Positions 12,601 to 27,440 of a stretch of DNA of 64,000 nt are shown piece by piece. The stretch covers positions 434,573-498,572 of the forward strand of contig WBMV01002763.1 of the NCBI GenBank assembly GCA_013396655.1, in the 5' to 3' direction. The DNA is from Campylorhamphus procurvoides (Eukaryota > Chordata > Aves > Passeriformes > Dendrocolaptidae). Each line of letters starts with the position of its first letter. The first letter of the stretch is position 1. The notes below the pieces were generated by a model, which ran no database searches, was not told the DNA's origin, and worked only from the letters and a program-made list of their open reading frames with translations. A program made the position numbers and the translations under genes.

Positions 12601-14841
12601 TGAGATGGAAATTCCTGTCTGGATGTTTGAACTGACAATATCTGCTGGTGGTGCTAGCAAAGGTCCTCACAAAATCACATTCATTTAAGGAATTAAACTC
12701 CTACATGAACGAAATACCCTTTTTTTTCCTCCCAAGAGAATGTAACAGTCCAAATGCAATCCACCATGAGTAAATTTTCAATACTGCAAAATTTCAGTAC
12801 TTTATTTCTATGATTAAATTCTCTGGTTAAGATGGAGAAAATAATTATCCATCAGTCCCAGGAAAGTGGTTTTTTTCTGCATGCATAGTCCCATGACAAA
12901 GTACAGTATTTCAGTTAATTTTGGAGAAGATTAACACCTACCAGAAAAGGCATATAAAATGAAGTAAATTAAATTATGAACAATAACACCGACTTTTTTT
13001 TGTTTTTTTTTCTTTTTCAATTTAGTATTTTCATATTTTCACTTCGTCTTGACAGCTTTTTTTAAATGTAATTGTGTTATTTGAACATAATAACAACAAC
13101 ACCTGGGACTTAGAAATTCAAATCATGTGTGAATCCCTTTGAAAATAACAATTATTTGATTCATGGGCACCGAGTGGAAACTACCTGTCATAACAAGACA
13201 GTGAGGAGAAAAATGTTTAACCAGAGGAAGAGAGTTATGGTGTGTGGCTGCAGAACTGGGATGGGGCAGAGATTCATCTGCCCAGATGTGTTTTTACAGA
13301 TAAAAGTCCTCAGAGAAACAATTTGGGAACCAAGAGAGACTTCACAGCTGCATTTTAGGATTGTGCTCCTGTTGGTTCCTGTTCACTGGACTTTGGTTCA
13401 CACCACAGTGTGGTCTTCAGGCATATGGACCACATAAATCTAAACCAGCTGGTGGGATTCAGGAGCAGGAAATTCTTTTGGTTTGATATGATCTTATCAT
13501 TAATTTTTCAGACTAATCTTGAGATTGGCAACTTTTAAACCTTACATTTTTAGTAAATTTGGAGTTGATTTATTCCAGTAAAACTACACAGGGAAGTTAA
13601 CTCTTATTCCATACAGAATTTATTCCTTATTTCCTATCAGAATTTGGCTGATGAAAGTTCAAAAAAAACAAATAAGAGATTTACCAAAATGTTAAACTGT
13701 TACCCCAATGCTCAACAAATAATTGTGTGGTGATTGGTACCAACAAATCATTCACACTGCTTAAAAATTGTGCAGTGTTAAAAAATGGTGACAAACAAAA
13801 CCGTACAGACCAAAACTATACCATTTTACTGTTTGGGAAGTTCTGCTTCATTCTAGTGTTGATTTCCTGGTGGCTCAGCCTCTCTGCTCCCATTCCCTTT
13901 TCATGTCTCAGTTTTTGATTACCCTTAAGGTTCAGTTCAGCATGACCTTTTCCATCCTTTCTCTGATTTTTAGGGAATTCAAACATGGTAAAGAAAAACA
14001 GACAAGCTGATAGCACTGAAGGAAGCAGAGGAATCCAACTGACTAAAGAGAGGAAAGTCTCTCTTAGACCTTTAACTTACAAGAAAGATTTCAAAGAATG
14101 TACCTTAAGTGATACCACTATGAATGCTTTCTATATTGGGGAGCAAAATGAGGGAAACCAAAGAATGAGAGTCCCAGTGGAAGAGATGAGGAACAGACAA
14201 TTTAAAAGACAAAATGGGGAGAAAAAAAATTCCAAGCACAAAATAAGCACTAAACATCAGGATCTGAAAACAAGAAAGGAAAGAAAAGGAGGCCTCAAAC
14301 AAACCACGATGTTTCAGTGAAGAGAAGATCTCAGCTAAGCTTTTCATTTAAAGTGTGAAGCATGTAGAGATAACAAAGCATGTCCCCTGGTCTTTGAACA
14401 CTTTCAAAATAACTATTAAAAGAACCATGAATGAGTTACAAGCTCCACTTGTGAAATCTGAAGCCTCATTTTGAAGACTAAGCAAAGACAAAAGCAGAAA
14501 TTGTTGAAATGCGTTCCTTGCCCGCTCCTGAAACGCTGTAATTGTGCTTACTCTGTATTCCTGCATGCAACATTGAATTCCTCAGCCTGCTGCCAGGTTT
14601 TCATTCCATATTGTGTATTACTGAAGTGGAAAACTGCTGAATGCACCCCAGTGTGGTTTTAATCATATTAGAGAAAATGCTCCAAGCTGATGTAATCAAA
14701 CACCTTTAATTATGGCAATCAAATGTATTACCAGTTTACTATTGTTAACCTATACTGGGTACACAAACCAGCCTGGAAGAGCAGGGTCTCCTACTTGTAC
14801 AGGCAAAATGCCTCATTCAGTTTAGGTACAAATATTTTGAG

Positions 14842-15482
14842 AGAATCGTGGAATATCAGCTTGGAAGGGACCTCAAGGATCCTCTGATCCAACTTTTTGT
14901 TGTAAAAGCACAGTCCAGATGATTTGGCCCAGCGCCCTGTCCGGCTGTATTTATATGTGTCCAGCTCTGAGGAAACCACCACTTCCCTGAGTAGATTATT
15001 CCCATAAGACTGTTCCCATTGTGGAAAAACGCCTAATGGGATCCCCCCAGCAATAACATGGCCCCACTATCCCTTGTCTTTTCCATGTGAATCCTTGTAA
15101 AAAGAGAATTTCCACCTCCTCTGTAGCCACTCTTTAAGTGCTGGAACACAGTGATAAGGTCTCCCCACAGCCTTCTTTTCTCAAGGCTGAACAAACCCAG
15201 TTCTCCCAGCCTTTCCTCACACAGCGGATTCCCAGCGCTTGGATCACTTTTGTGGCCCCTCCCTGACCCTCTCCAACCTGCCCACATCCCTTTTGCTTAG
15301 TGGAGACCCAAACTGAATGCAATATTCCAGCTGTGCTCTGACAAGCACTGAGGAGACTGGGATAATGACTTCTTCACCTCTGTTGGTGACGGCCTTGGTG
15401 ATGCAACCCAGCAATAACACTTTGGACCCACCAGCACTTTGGACTGGGCTCCTCGAGTCCTTCAGTTTGCAGCCCACCTCGC
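14842..15482 (-). mobile_element. CR1 LINE, end of ORF2 plus 3' region
   Basis: The minus strand encodes EEVIIPVSSVLVRAQLEYCI and KRDVGRLERV, typical of the C-terminal part of CR1 ORF2, at 15.3-15.4 kb. It then runs through the 3' region to a tail near 14.85 kb (ggaatatcagcttggaaggg on the plus strand). It is one of the longer CR1 copies here and is disrupted by stops. Confidence 0.85.
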
Positions 15483-15884
15483 CAAGCCAGCCAGCCTGCT
15501 GCCAAAAATTCCTTTGCCTCTTCTAGGCAGGTGGATTCCACCCCTCCAGGCTCTCTTTACTGATCACCTTAGAAAAAAAATTACTGTAATGGAAATATAT
15601 GCTTCAGCTAAATTTCACTTAAAGAAAGGACAGATTGTTTTATGGAAAAGTAACAAACCCAAGTTATTTATTTATCACAGATTCCCACTATAGATAGAGG
15701 GAAAGCATCCCTGGAGAGGACTGTGCCAGAACTTGTGAAGCACATGCAGAACCAGGTGTGTCCTCACACTCTGGACAAACCTCCAGGAGCTAAACCCACC
15801 CTATCAGCTCCAACTGAGGTCAACGGGTGTCCAGGTAAAGCCTAAACTAAGGGTGCCCAAAGGGACAAGGAGTGTTCACCCTTG

Positions 15885-16000
15885 GAAATAGTATGAGTGC
15901 ACAAGATCCTGAGCAACCCAGCCTAACAGTGAAGGCAGTTTTTCTCTGAGCAGCCCTGGACCAGAAAACAGCCTCTGGTTCTTTCCATGGAAAAAGCATG
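15885..16000 (+). mobile_element. Possible decayed CR1 3' fragment
   Basis: The sequence gatcctgagcaacccagcct and gagcagccctggaccag resembles the part of the CR1 3' region before the tail, but many positions differ and no clear tail follows. Confidence 0.3.
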
Positions 16001-17504
16001 CTCAGATCCTGTATTAGTGCAGGAATGGCAGTTCAGAAGCTTCAGTTCTGTGTGCTAATGTCGGGGGAAAAAACCCTAATGCTATTATGTCATTGAGAAT
16101 AAAACTCACTGTGAGAACTTGTAAGAGATCATTAAAAGTTTCCTTGTTACGTACACTGAGTTTGATTATCCAAATAAATTACAATTTCTTACTAATCAGA
16201 CAATCTTTGCAGCACAATGCAACGAGAAGCTGCTATAGTTACACCAGTGAATCAGTTTGAGGGGGTTGTGTGAGTTGTCATGATATTAGGAATTCTATTT
16301 AGGGAAATAATTATCCCCACACGATGAAAGTGATCAATCCCCACCAAGTTAGTAACAAATGTGTGGTGCTATGTGGCTCATTAGTATCCATGATGCAGGC
16401 ACACACTACACAAAGTTTGTCACTGACAGTCACAAGTGCTGCAATATGTTTTTCCCTGACTGAAACAGAGAGGGGTTCTGGGGAAGAAGAGCAACACTCT
16501 CTTCTTTTATCCCAAAAATAGTGTCAGGAGTCAGGATTCTTTCCCTGATGCAGGCTTGTAAAAGGAAAAGGCTTCTTGCGTGTGCCATACTCAGAATTCC
16601 TGGCAGTGTTGTACCTGGCTCCCTCAGCCAGCATGGAATAACTGAGGTGTGGCAGGACAACTCCAAAGGCAGGCTGGCAGAGGCACTGGAATATTCACAG
16701 GGTGAGAGCAGCGAGCCCCTCTGAGTGCTGGGGACTTTCTGCATCCCAAAGGACAGGAAAGGGATTCACTGGCAGTACTGACATCAAAGGCTGAGTCACT
16801 GACTGCACTCACTGGCTCAGGAGGGTTTTACAACACTTCCCATTATGCTCTGCGGCTGCACAGTTTGAGAAATCACTGTGAATTTAAACAGACTGGGGCA
16901 AAACTTGGGATACTGGCACCTGAATACAGAAATAGACAGGTTACTGCAGGAGCAGCACCCGATTCCCTTCTTAGCACAACTTCTTGTCTTTAGAAATTCT
17001 CTTGTTATTAAAGTAGTTACCTACTTACAAAGGCAGCTGTATTTCCCTGGAATGACCCTGGTTAATGATGGGAATTGACCTCAATTGACTGATTTATGCA
17101 ATTACCTTTAAAGTGTGGTAATAGGTATGGAAATGTTGCATCTGAACACACAGTACCTCTTGCAGATCCAGAACCAGCCTCTCCATCACACATCAGATCT
17201 ATGTTTTCCTTGAGGAATGGTTTTCTGGTGGTTTTGGTTTTTTTTTTCCCCCATTGCTGGCTTTGTCAACATTAGTAAGCAGTGTAGTGTAACAGCAACA
17301 GGAGAAACTGAGACCAACACACCACTTCACAAGGCTCCTGAAATCCTGAATTGAATAGAGAACTGTCCAATTTGGAGTCAGAAGAATTTTAAAACAGGGT
17401 ATTTGAAATCCTGACTTCTTATTTTTAAGCAATTTTTCTAAATAAAAGTAAATATAATAGCAAGTTCTGGAGAGGAAAAAATGCTACAGAGGACTAGTTA
17501 ATAC

Positions 17505-17588
17505 AATGGGCATGCCCATGGCAGGGGGTCAGAACTAGATGGTCTTTAAGGTCCCTTCCAACCCAAACCATTCCATGATTCTATGATT
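17505..17588 (+). mobile_element. Short CR1 3' tail
   Basis: Only about 80 bp are present: gcccatggcagggggtcaga, ttaaggtcccttccaaccca and the tail ccatgattctatgattt. Confidence 0.9.
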
Positions 17589-18479
17589 TCCTGCTGATAT
17601 GAATGTTCAGGGGCATTTTTTTTTAAATGAGTTTTTGTGAATTGGACACCCACAAACTTTGTTAGAAGATGGATCAGAGGCTAGAACTGCCCAGGTAAAC
17701 ATCCTCAAAAAAAAAAAAATTAACCCCTCAAAGCCTTAAAACCCCAAACAAAATACTATTTTCCATCCATGCTCCAAAGTTGGATTTGGATTTGTATTCT
17801 GGGAAAAATTAGGTATTGATTCTGGACTTTTATTCTTAGCTCCAAAAAGAGCATTGCTGCTGCTGAAGATGCCACCTGATGTCTGCTTGTTAGAAAATTA
17901 AGAAAGCAATGATGAAAGACAATAGCCAAAGGCACAATTTTACGAGCTCAACTGCTTATAAATTAATGTGCATTTAAATACATGACCTCAAGGCAGGATT
18001 ATCAGTATTTTTGTGCTGAAAGGCAAAAAAACACAGATGTTTGGCATTTCCAAGTATATCATTTGGCATTACTTAATTCTCAGGTGACATTCTGGATCTC
18101 AGAAAATGTCTGCTGAAATATGAGGAATGAGAAGTTTAGGAGCAGGTTGTCTGACCATGTACTTGGCAAAGTTAAAAACAAAAGTGTTGGGATTTAGTTT
18201 TTTACAAATACCATGAGAAAAAATAAAAGAGGACATGCAGTTTAATGAAGGATCACATAAATTAAAGCCTCCCCAACCACATCATCTGTAACCAAGCAGG
18301 AGCAGCAGAACCTTCTAACTCATGAAAAAATCACCTTGTGAAGACCAGAGATCAGCAGTGGAGAGAAATTAGCACCTTCCAGATTTCTCAGCTTGAGCTA
18401 CCTTGGCTATAAAGCATCTTTGACTTTAAAACAGAAGAACAAATCAGATAATTTCTGAGAGCTGATCACTCCACACACT

Positions 18480-18632
18480 GCAGAATCACTGAATGGTTTG
18501 GGCTGGAAGGGACCTTCAAGCCCATCCAGTCCCACCCCCTGCCATGGGCAGAGTCACCTTCCACCAGCCCAGGGTGCTCCAAGTCCCGTCCAACCTGGCC
18601 TTGGACACTTCCAGGGATGGGCCAACCTGTGC
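18480..18632 (-). mobile_element. CR1 LINE 3' end
   Basis: Reversed: gaatcactgaatggtttggg, caccccctgccatgggcaga, caacctggccttggacactt. Confidence 0.92.
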
Positions 18633-18639
18633 CAGAGCC

Positions 18640-21600
18640 TGTTTCTCTTTTGGCAGAAGAAATCATGAGGCAAACTGGAATGAAAAGAACCCCCGTGTGT
18701 TTTGGTCGAGGTGGTGTGTATCTAATACCTATTTTAGGCTTTCAACTATTTCCCTTACCAGCTATCTCCCCTCATGTTTTTCTCACTTGCTATTTGCTAA
18801 AGCTCTCCAGTATTTGCAGAGTGTCTCAGGAACCTCATTAATCACCTCCTAAAAGCACGGAGACAATTAGTATGTGTGGCACCCACCAGAAGGATGTTCT
18901 GCACCGTGGTGGTGTTACCTACTGCTGTCACCATCATCACTCCTGACAGCCACCCGGTGTAGATGTTTGACAACACACTGGGAAAACACCAGGATTTAAA
19001 ACTGTCATCTTTCCAGGAAATTACTTACTCAAGATGCAATTAGAAGAAGAAAAAGGGATAGATGTTCAACAAGTTAATAAATGAGTTCCACAAATTTCAG
19101 ACTCGGTGCTGTTTTTCTCTCCTTACCAGAACTAGCTAATACAAAGAGAAACTCATATAAACCCAAGAAAATATCCCTTTAAATCTCGCTTTAACAAGCT
19201 GTACTGACACACAGGAGATTCATATACAGCATATCAAAGCAAGAATTTCTCTGTTTTGTTCTCTCTGTGTGTTTGATTTAAAAATTAAGGGGAAAAAAAT
19301 AACCCTAAAGCTTTAAAGAGGATGATTCACTGCAAAGATTTAATTCATTGAAAGGAAAAGACTACAATGCCTTTGAAATAAAAGCAAAAACACTAACACG
19401 AAATCTTAACTCTAAAGAGAAGTATAGTTTATGAAACACACAGCTACAATATCCATAGGTTACTTGTATTATTCACAACTAGTAGCAGCCTACACTCCCA
19501 TCACAAATTGCAATAAAGCCTTTCTTTATGAGAACATCCTCTTTCATCTCCAACTAAGAATGTAAAAATATACTACCTTACCTAAAATATGAACTGCATC
19601 ACTTCTAAAAATATATTGGTATCTATATGTGTTCCTTCCCTGGAGAAATTTTTAGCACTCTAACCGGGCAGTGTCCCAACAGCTCCTTCAAGAATTAACA
19701 GGAAGAAGAGAGGGGCAAAAATATCTATCTCACTTGGGTCAGGCAGCCTCACAGCACCCTCTGATTCCTACAGGCTGCCAGGCAACAACACATTGTCTGG
19801 CAATTCTTATCTCCACTTTCTCCATCTCTGAAACTCAAGGAGCAGAACAGCAGAAAATGTGCATTAATGAGCCCAGAATGCCCCTTTGTGCACCTTCCTC
19901 CCCTATTCCCCCCACTGGTTCTCTGCTCTAACCTGCTCGTTTCAATCCTTGCAGCTCTGTTTGTAAAAGGTTTAAACTCTGGGAGTGAAAACAAAACAAC
20001 AAAGGCAAGGAAAACAAGGAGAAATGGATGAAGTGAGCTCAGTGCTCCTGATTTGCTGGTAGTAAATCAAGTGGTACAGCCCAAAGGACTGGGAACAGGT
20101 ATTCACTGCTTTCCAAAGATCTTTACATCATTGGAATATTGCTTAGCAACTCCGACTCTATTTAAAGGGCTGTGACAATAACATATGTATGAGGAGGGCC
20201 ACAAAATAGCAGCTTCATGACATTCATACCAGTGCTTTACCCAGAAAGCTGGATTCTTCCGCCTCATGTCCTGGCTCCTCTCAAAGGAGCAGGTTCTCAT
20301 TCCTGAACCCAAAAATTACTTCTGGGATCAATGCAGGCTTAAATAATGTTGCACAGACCACGCACTTTTGGCTTTGAAATGCTTAAGAACATGGTTCTAA
20401 TAAATACATTATCACTAAACCTATTATTTCTCCTTTGGGATGAGAAATTCCTGCATTACCAGGTCCTGCCCTGTGCTTATGAAGAGCCAGAACACCTTTT
20501 AAAATGGATAAAGTGAAGGCTTGCTTAATAGACAGAATTAGAGAAATAGATGCAGGGGAAGTCCTGTTATTGTAAGAGATTATGAAGAGGGGACCAGAGA
20601 CGTGACACAGAGATGTTCACACCAGCCTCGCTTCTCACAGCATCCCGCTCCGTTCCCACACAGCACTGGACTATGCAAACAAAATACCTGTTTCCCAAAA
20701 TAAGTCATATAACACGCATTTATTAAAAATAAAATAGAGAACAGGTGTTTGTACAAAGCTGAATGCAGTGGAATTGCTGCGGGTGCTTTAGAGTTAAACC
20801 ACAATGTGGGACTGAAGAATCCAGCACCAACAGCCAAAAAGAAGTGATATATATTTCACTATGGAATATAATAAAAGACATCATGATAGGACAAAATATA
20901 TATACAGTGGAGGTTTGGGGATATTATTCTCTCCAAGTGGTAAATCATAGGCATGAAAGGGATGAGAACTTCGGAATTATTGCAAAGACTTTTGCAAAAG
21001 AAGCCATTTGCATGCACAGTATTTGATTCACCCTACAAAACCCCAAAATGATGCTGCAGGGCTGCCACCTGCTGGAACCTGATAATACACAGATAGAAGG
21101 ACGGGACTGATAAATTAGTGACTGTGGGATGGAGAAAAACAAGAGGGAGTGACTGGTTATGGGGGAAATTGTGGTATTTATAGTAAAAGCATTCAGATGA
21201 AATTGGATTAGATTCATGCATCACAGAAAAGAGCATTGAAAACTCCCCAAGTCCCTCAGACCAAATTCCATTTAAGGATCCAACCTACAGCAACTTCCTC
21301 ACACTTACCAGAAGGGCCTTTTTTTTCCCAAAGGGTTTGGGCAATGGTCCAAGACACGAAAAAAGATGGAAGAGCAAAGAGAACATGTGGCAGCCCAGAA
21401 ACATCCCTCCTATGTAATGCAACTCGTCTGAAAACCTCTGCCATCACCAGAGCTGTAATACTATGAAAACAGCAGAAAAGACGTTAATTAGAGTGAGTTT
21501 TTCAGTATTTCTACTGAATGGAAAAAGTATTCTGATTTTTATACAAATTGATCAAACTAACCTGTATTTCAGGTTTAAAAAGTAGAGCTTTCCCAAGCAT

Positions 21601-24600
21601 AAAGTGATATATAAATATTGTCTCACAACTGATGCGCTGCCACTTGCCTTCCTTTTTTCTTTACTGTTCTCTATCTCCTTCCTTGTGTCTCTACCTTTTC
21701 ATCTTCTTCCTACAGTTCCTCTTACTTTTAATGTTTCCATGGCAATGACAGCAGAAGAGAAGATTAAATATGTTTTGTGTATTTTTTTCTCTTTTTTTAC
21801 TTAAAATTTTGAAAGACGACGAAGGGGAAAAAAATAATATCACATAATCCCTCAGAGAACGATGCCAGAGACAGGACAGAAACTCATTATGCAACACTGA
21901 GATTTACTAGCTAACAGCTATTTGTAAGCTCATCTTCATAAACATTGAAACTGAGAATAACAGTTCTAAAGATAACGTGGTGGTAAAAAAACACAGGGAG
22001 AGAGAGCAAGAACGTATAATCCAAAGGAGAGTGAAAGTTAAACTATTTAACTAAAGCTCTCTCGTGGTAGAGCCTATTGGATGCCTTCAGGATAACATCC
22101 AAAGTGCATTCAACTTTTTTTTTCACTGAATTCTTTATATTAAGGCAAAAAGTTCAGATGTGCAGTTAGGAATAAATAGGTTTGCATCTGAAATTAAAAA
22201 TTAAGTAGAGGAGCCTATCCAGCAGCCGCAATTTTTACTCCTCTCAGAGGGTTTTCCTTTACTGGCTCTTCAGGTTAAAGGGGAATTCTGCAACCCCCAT
22301 AGCTCAAGAACCTGCTGGACACACCTAAACCAGAACTGAGACCATTTGTTGCACAAACACTTGAGGATTTAACAAGAAAAGGTTTATTCTATTTTTAAAA
22401 GCCTTCTCCTGACGCATCCATGGATCAATACAGACATTCCCAACCCTTTTGTGGTAACAAAGACACACTACACAAGTTCAGGACAACCCTTAAAAACGCA
22501 TTCAGGTGTGTCTGCCCATGGCATTTAAAAAGAACACACAACTCAGAGAACTCAAAATACGATGTTTTTGCACTTGTAACTGGGGCTCTTCAGTAAATCT
22601 GAGTATTTCTCTCCTCCTGCCCCTCTGTTTTGCTGACTGGATTTCCTCTGAAAATGGGAGCCAGGAGACATCCAGACTCTTTGTCAATTAGGGAAAAGTG
22701 ATTTTTATTTTTTTTCCTGACTTTGTGAAAAACATTTCACAAATTAAGAGATTGACTCTGAAATGGTTGTGTCAGGGTCATGTTCCACTTGGAAAGATTT
22801 CAGAATGGTAACTGGATTATCCCAAAAAGAATTAACCATTTATATGACATTACTTAAGCTCTAAACACAATCCAGTTTTTAGTCTTACAATGAACACAAA
22901 CATCCAAATCACCACAGTGATTTTTATTTTAAAATAGTTTAGAGCAAAGCTAAGGTATCCATTTTAAAATCCTTTGGCCCCTTTTACAGGCAGCTGAATT
23001 TGCTGCAGGGCTTCTCTTTCCCTTTCTTGCTTCAGTATTCAAAGCCTGGTAGATGCTGGTACATTGATATTTAGAGATCTGGTCTATTTTCAGAGGAAAG
23101 GGATATTAATATTTCTCAGGGAGTTCAAGTACCAGATATATGACAAGGCTGTATGACATCTCCAAGGATGTAAACCCCAGAAATTCCAGTCCCATGAGTC
23201 AGATGAAATATTTCCTTTAAGCCTTGCTAACTTAGTCACACAGTTATTGTATGTAAACAGCATCTAAACCAGCTTTCAAAAACTCACATGGGTTTGAAAT
23301 GATGAAAGAAATTGGCTATTTTCTGCTTATGCAGAAAACAACTTCAAAAGCTCAGATATTTTGGGGGGTAATTTGTCCTCTCTACCTCTAGTCCATAAAA
23401 GATCCATCATTACCTTAAATAATGTGAAAAGCTCTGATGTTTGACTCTTGCAAATCATAGGAGTTTTTCAATCATGAGTTTTTCAAGTTTTCAAGATTCC
23501 CACAAAATTAACATCCTTCTTTAAAGTATTTGGGTCTTCAAATCCAATGGAGAACACTGATTAACCCTCAAATCACACTTTGAACCACAGGAACTTTACA
23601 CAAATAACCAAAGAAACCCAAGTTTTCCTAGATAAAAGTCCTGATAACACGTTTAAACAGCTCTTGGTAAAAAAACAATAAATGCTGGAAAAGTGGACAT
23701 TACTTGGGACTGATTTCCACCCCATGACTACAACTGCTGACATAATTAACCTATTGACATGAAGATTTCTTATTAATAGGAAATCTGGAATGTGTGTGCC
23801 AAGAAGTTTATAAGTTAATGTGATGTATCACTTGATTTGTCTCCAGAAAAATAAGCATCCAGGCCTGTTATTACACATCTCACCACCTAGATAATGCTCA
23901 GAACAGAGTCCTGATAATTTGAGCAATCTATCTTTATAGGATTCCTTGTGATTTAGTCATGTTTTCCCCCATTAAATCCTCAGCCAAGTGACAATACATA
24001 CTTTTATAAGGAAAAAATTGTGATCTAAGGATATAGTGATTTCTATTTCAGAATATATGTATATGTATTTAATATCAAGGCCCTTGCAAATATCTTGTCC
24101 AGAACTGTACATTCTCATACTCTCACATTTAACTGAGGTTAAAAAGTACAAGGAAACAAAAAAAGATAAATATCAAAGCTGAGAATATATATCAATAAAC
24201 TAAATGCAAAGAAAGAAGGAAAACCAACATTTGGTCAAGCCTGTATCATTCAGGAAGAAATTTATAATGGAAAACTATCCACAGGGAGGTTGAAACTGCT
24301 ACTTTCGAAAATCATGTGAAGGTTGTCTATTAGAAATTCTTCTTAATGGTATTTGTGACAGCTTAATTTGCCTATTTAAAATAAATATACTCCAATTCCT
24401 TTTTCAAATGTTCTTCTCCCACTCTTAAATGATAGAAGCTCATTTAACAACTGATAGTCAAACATGTTCCAAACTGCAGAGGATTATTATGAGGCAAAAA
24501 TAATTCTGCCATTCTAAAAAAAGTGGCTGGCAATTAGTGATTTCAGCTGGCCTTTTCCCCACAGTGCTTAGCAGAATGTTATATTTAAGACCCATCAAAA

Positions 24601-25510
24601 TGTACAGAGATTCTGAAATCTTAAATATAGATTTCCTTGCTAATTCTCTGTCAGAGTCAAATATATAAAACATGAATGTGGAGACAACAGAAAAGGAAAG
24701 GCCACACTGGATTAAAAAATAAAATATTGTATTAATATAGCTATATTGTCTGTACCAGTGTTTGATTTTCCACAGGAGTACTTTCTTGAACACTGAGGTT
24801 AAACCTTATTTTTACGTAAGAGTAGTTTGAAACCTAACAGGAAAAAATGAAAATAAACCCCTTTAGAGGCTTTTCCCCCTCTGAATTTGAACTTAAACCC
24901 CCATGTATCTTTCTTACACACCAGAACTCCCTGCTTTCTTAGTCAGAAACAGTCTACTCATAACTGATGGCTTGGAGAAAATATGGGTGATCAAAAAGAT
25001 TACCTGAGATCCTTTAATTTATATTCTCAGTTCATTTCTGTATCAATCTCATCACTTATACGTCCAAAAGTAGGAGCGATTAAAAATAAAGTTTACTTGT
25101 TTTGCTTTTCCACCAAACTGAAACGGAGAACCTGATTCTGATTTTGTTAGTTGGCCATAACAAGATAGCAGTGCATCACACAGTGCCATGTGTTTTATTC
25201 GTTTTTATTAAAAAAGATAAAAAATAAAGGTACTGAGTTGGGCTCTAGCCTTGGACAGGAGTGGCACAGACTGTCTTCAAAGGCTTCCTCTTTGGCAAGA
25301 GGAATCAGTGGGAGACAAAACCCCAGAGCAACTTCATAATCACATTTCTATGTGTTACTAGGGGAAGAAGGTTTATATGGGGAAAAAGAGCACAGAAAGC
25401 CCCTCAAATTCACAGCAATGACTCCCCGGGTGGATTCCTTGGTCCAGCACAGGCAGGAAAAAGTACCCTGGCCTGTCTTTGCTTGCCCTTACTACACACA
25501 CAAAGACCAT
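18640..25510. other. Longest stretch without recognised gene or repeat
   Basis: Nearly 6.9 kb of A+T-rich intron. I see no CR1, LTR or SINE similarity and no frame above about 120 codons. Short A- and T-runs and minor tata stretches (24.05 kb) are the only local structure. Confidence 0.6.
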
Positions 25511-25514
25511 TTAA

Positions 25515-25640
25515 ATAGAATTGCAGAATCTTTTAGGTTGCAAAATACCTTTTGAGATCAATGTGTCAACCCAGCACTGCCAAAGCCAGCCCTAGACCAC
25601 ATCTCCAATTGCCACATCTACACCTTCCATGGCATGGCTC
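25515..25640 (-). mobile_element. CR1 LINE 3' end, older subfamily
   Basis: Reversed: gaattgcagaatcttttagg, then ccttttgagatcaatgtgtc, acccagcactgccaaagcca and gccacatctacacc, which follow the order of an older CR1 subfamily. Confidence 0.75.
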
Positions 25641-27297
25641 CTTTAGATCCTACAAGCTCTACAGCCCCTGTGGGATAAGGAAACAAAGACTGGATACAAC
25701 TCAAGACTTGCCCTGCACTTTTCTTTCTAGACAAGCTGCAATACCTGGGCATCTTTCATCACTTCCATCACCACTGCAGCCCAGACTGCCTTCTGCAATA
25801 TAGAATTTCAGTGGCACACTAACATAAGGATGCAATGAAATCTCTGCCAAACACTTAAAAGAAGCATTTTGGTGAAGCTGCCATTTCTTCCTCTGACTTT
25901 GCCAAAACTGAACAACAAAACCCACTTCAGTTGCTCTGAGGTCTCTCAATGACTGTGGCAAATGCAAAAAATCAGAAGCATTCCAATCATAAAGCGTGGA
26001 ATAATAATACTAAGAATTAATGCAATTAACCATGTACTCCCAACTATCCACAGCATAAGCATAATCATCTGCCTTCTGTACGTGCTGAGCTGAAAAGCTG
26101 GAATAATGTTGTTTTTGATGAAAATTTCATCAAGCAAAGACATTCCTTGCCCCTTAAATAAGAAGACAGCATGTATATCAAGAAAGAAATACAGAAGGCA
26201 AAGCTCAAAGTTACTTTGCAGAATAAGGAAAATATTATTTCCTGCCTTTCCAAACTTTTATGGCATGCATAAAACTTTCCAACTATTATAAAGAGTAACT
26301 CAGAGAGAAGTGACAGAACAAAGTTCCTGGTATGTGTGTTTCCTTTTGAGAATACGTTCATGTTGTACAAAGTAATAACTACCAGGGAGATTAAGTCAAA
26401 ATAATGTGTATGGGCAATTGAGCATGAGGTTTCTGAATCACTGGAGATTGTCAGAATACTTATTTATAGGAGCACTAAACAAACCTGTGATTATATTAAA
26501 ATACAGGTGAAACCTACGTTCAAGCAGAGGAGGTATATTAAAGATTAAAGAGACAATACACCTATATGAGTCTTACAATGAACACATAAAGAGAAAAATT
26601 ACCATTTCTCCTTCAACAGGGAAAAAGGGGTTTCAGCTCATTAAGAAGAATGAAGTAAAAAACAAGTTTTCCACATACTAGAAATTCTTCACAGGCTTAA
26701 AGATGTTCATGGAAGAAGCTGAAATTCAGATCAAATGCTATGGCTTTCAAGCCCACAAAAATAGGCATGAAATTCCACTGAGTGTTTTGAAACAAGACTA
26801 TAATCTCTAGTAGAGGAAATGAGAAAAAATAAATATACATGCACGTCTGTTTCTACTTATTTACACATTATTTGAGAAAGAAAAACATGTTCTGCAAGAA
26901 CAGGTGTCAAATATATAAAGCAATTCAATAGATTTTGTGCTGTGCAAGTGACAAAGCAGGCTTGGCATCGCCTGCTTCTCCCAGAGCCCTGGATGGTGGC
27001 TCATCGGTGGTTCTCTGCTGGGTCTGGTCTGGACAGGTGCCTTCAGGTGTGTGTGAGAGGCTTCAGCAAAAGCAACAGGACACCCACATGTGTGTCTTTT
27101 CTGAACCAACACCACAGGGTGAAGGTTGCCAAAAGAAAGAACAGCTCAACATACTGCAATCAATGAGTCTGAAGGTCCTTCCTCTAAGTGCAGTGCAGTT
27201 TCTGGGCTCTTTACTAAAGCTGAATATGCACAGGGTCTTATCTATCAGCAGCAGACCAACTCCTTTAATCTTCTGTCCTTCTCCTTCAACACACAAC

Positions 27298-27440
27298 TAA
27301 AGAATGGTTTGGGTTTGAAGAACCTTAATGGCCGTGGGTAGGGTCACCTTCCACTAGCCCAGGGTGCTCCAACCTGGCTTTGGACACTTGCAGGGATGGG
27401 GCAGCCACAGCTTCTCTACCCAGTCTGTGCCAGGATGTCA
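27298..27440 (-). mobile_element. CR1 LINE 3' end with internal deletion
   Basis: Reversed: agaatggtttgggtttgaag, then gtcaccttccactagcccag and ctggctttggacacttgcag. The gccatgggcaggg block is largely missing or altered compared with other copies. Confidence 0.85.

Noticed and set aside
13985..14320. 111-codon Lys/Arg-rich frame
   Set aside because: The segment is purine-rich, which depletes stops; there is no domain or conservation signal I can see.
26935..27300. 121-codon plus-strand frame
   Set aside because: No recognisable domain, several overlapping frames on both strands and no splice-like boundaries; it is consistent with chance.
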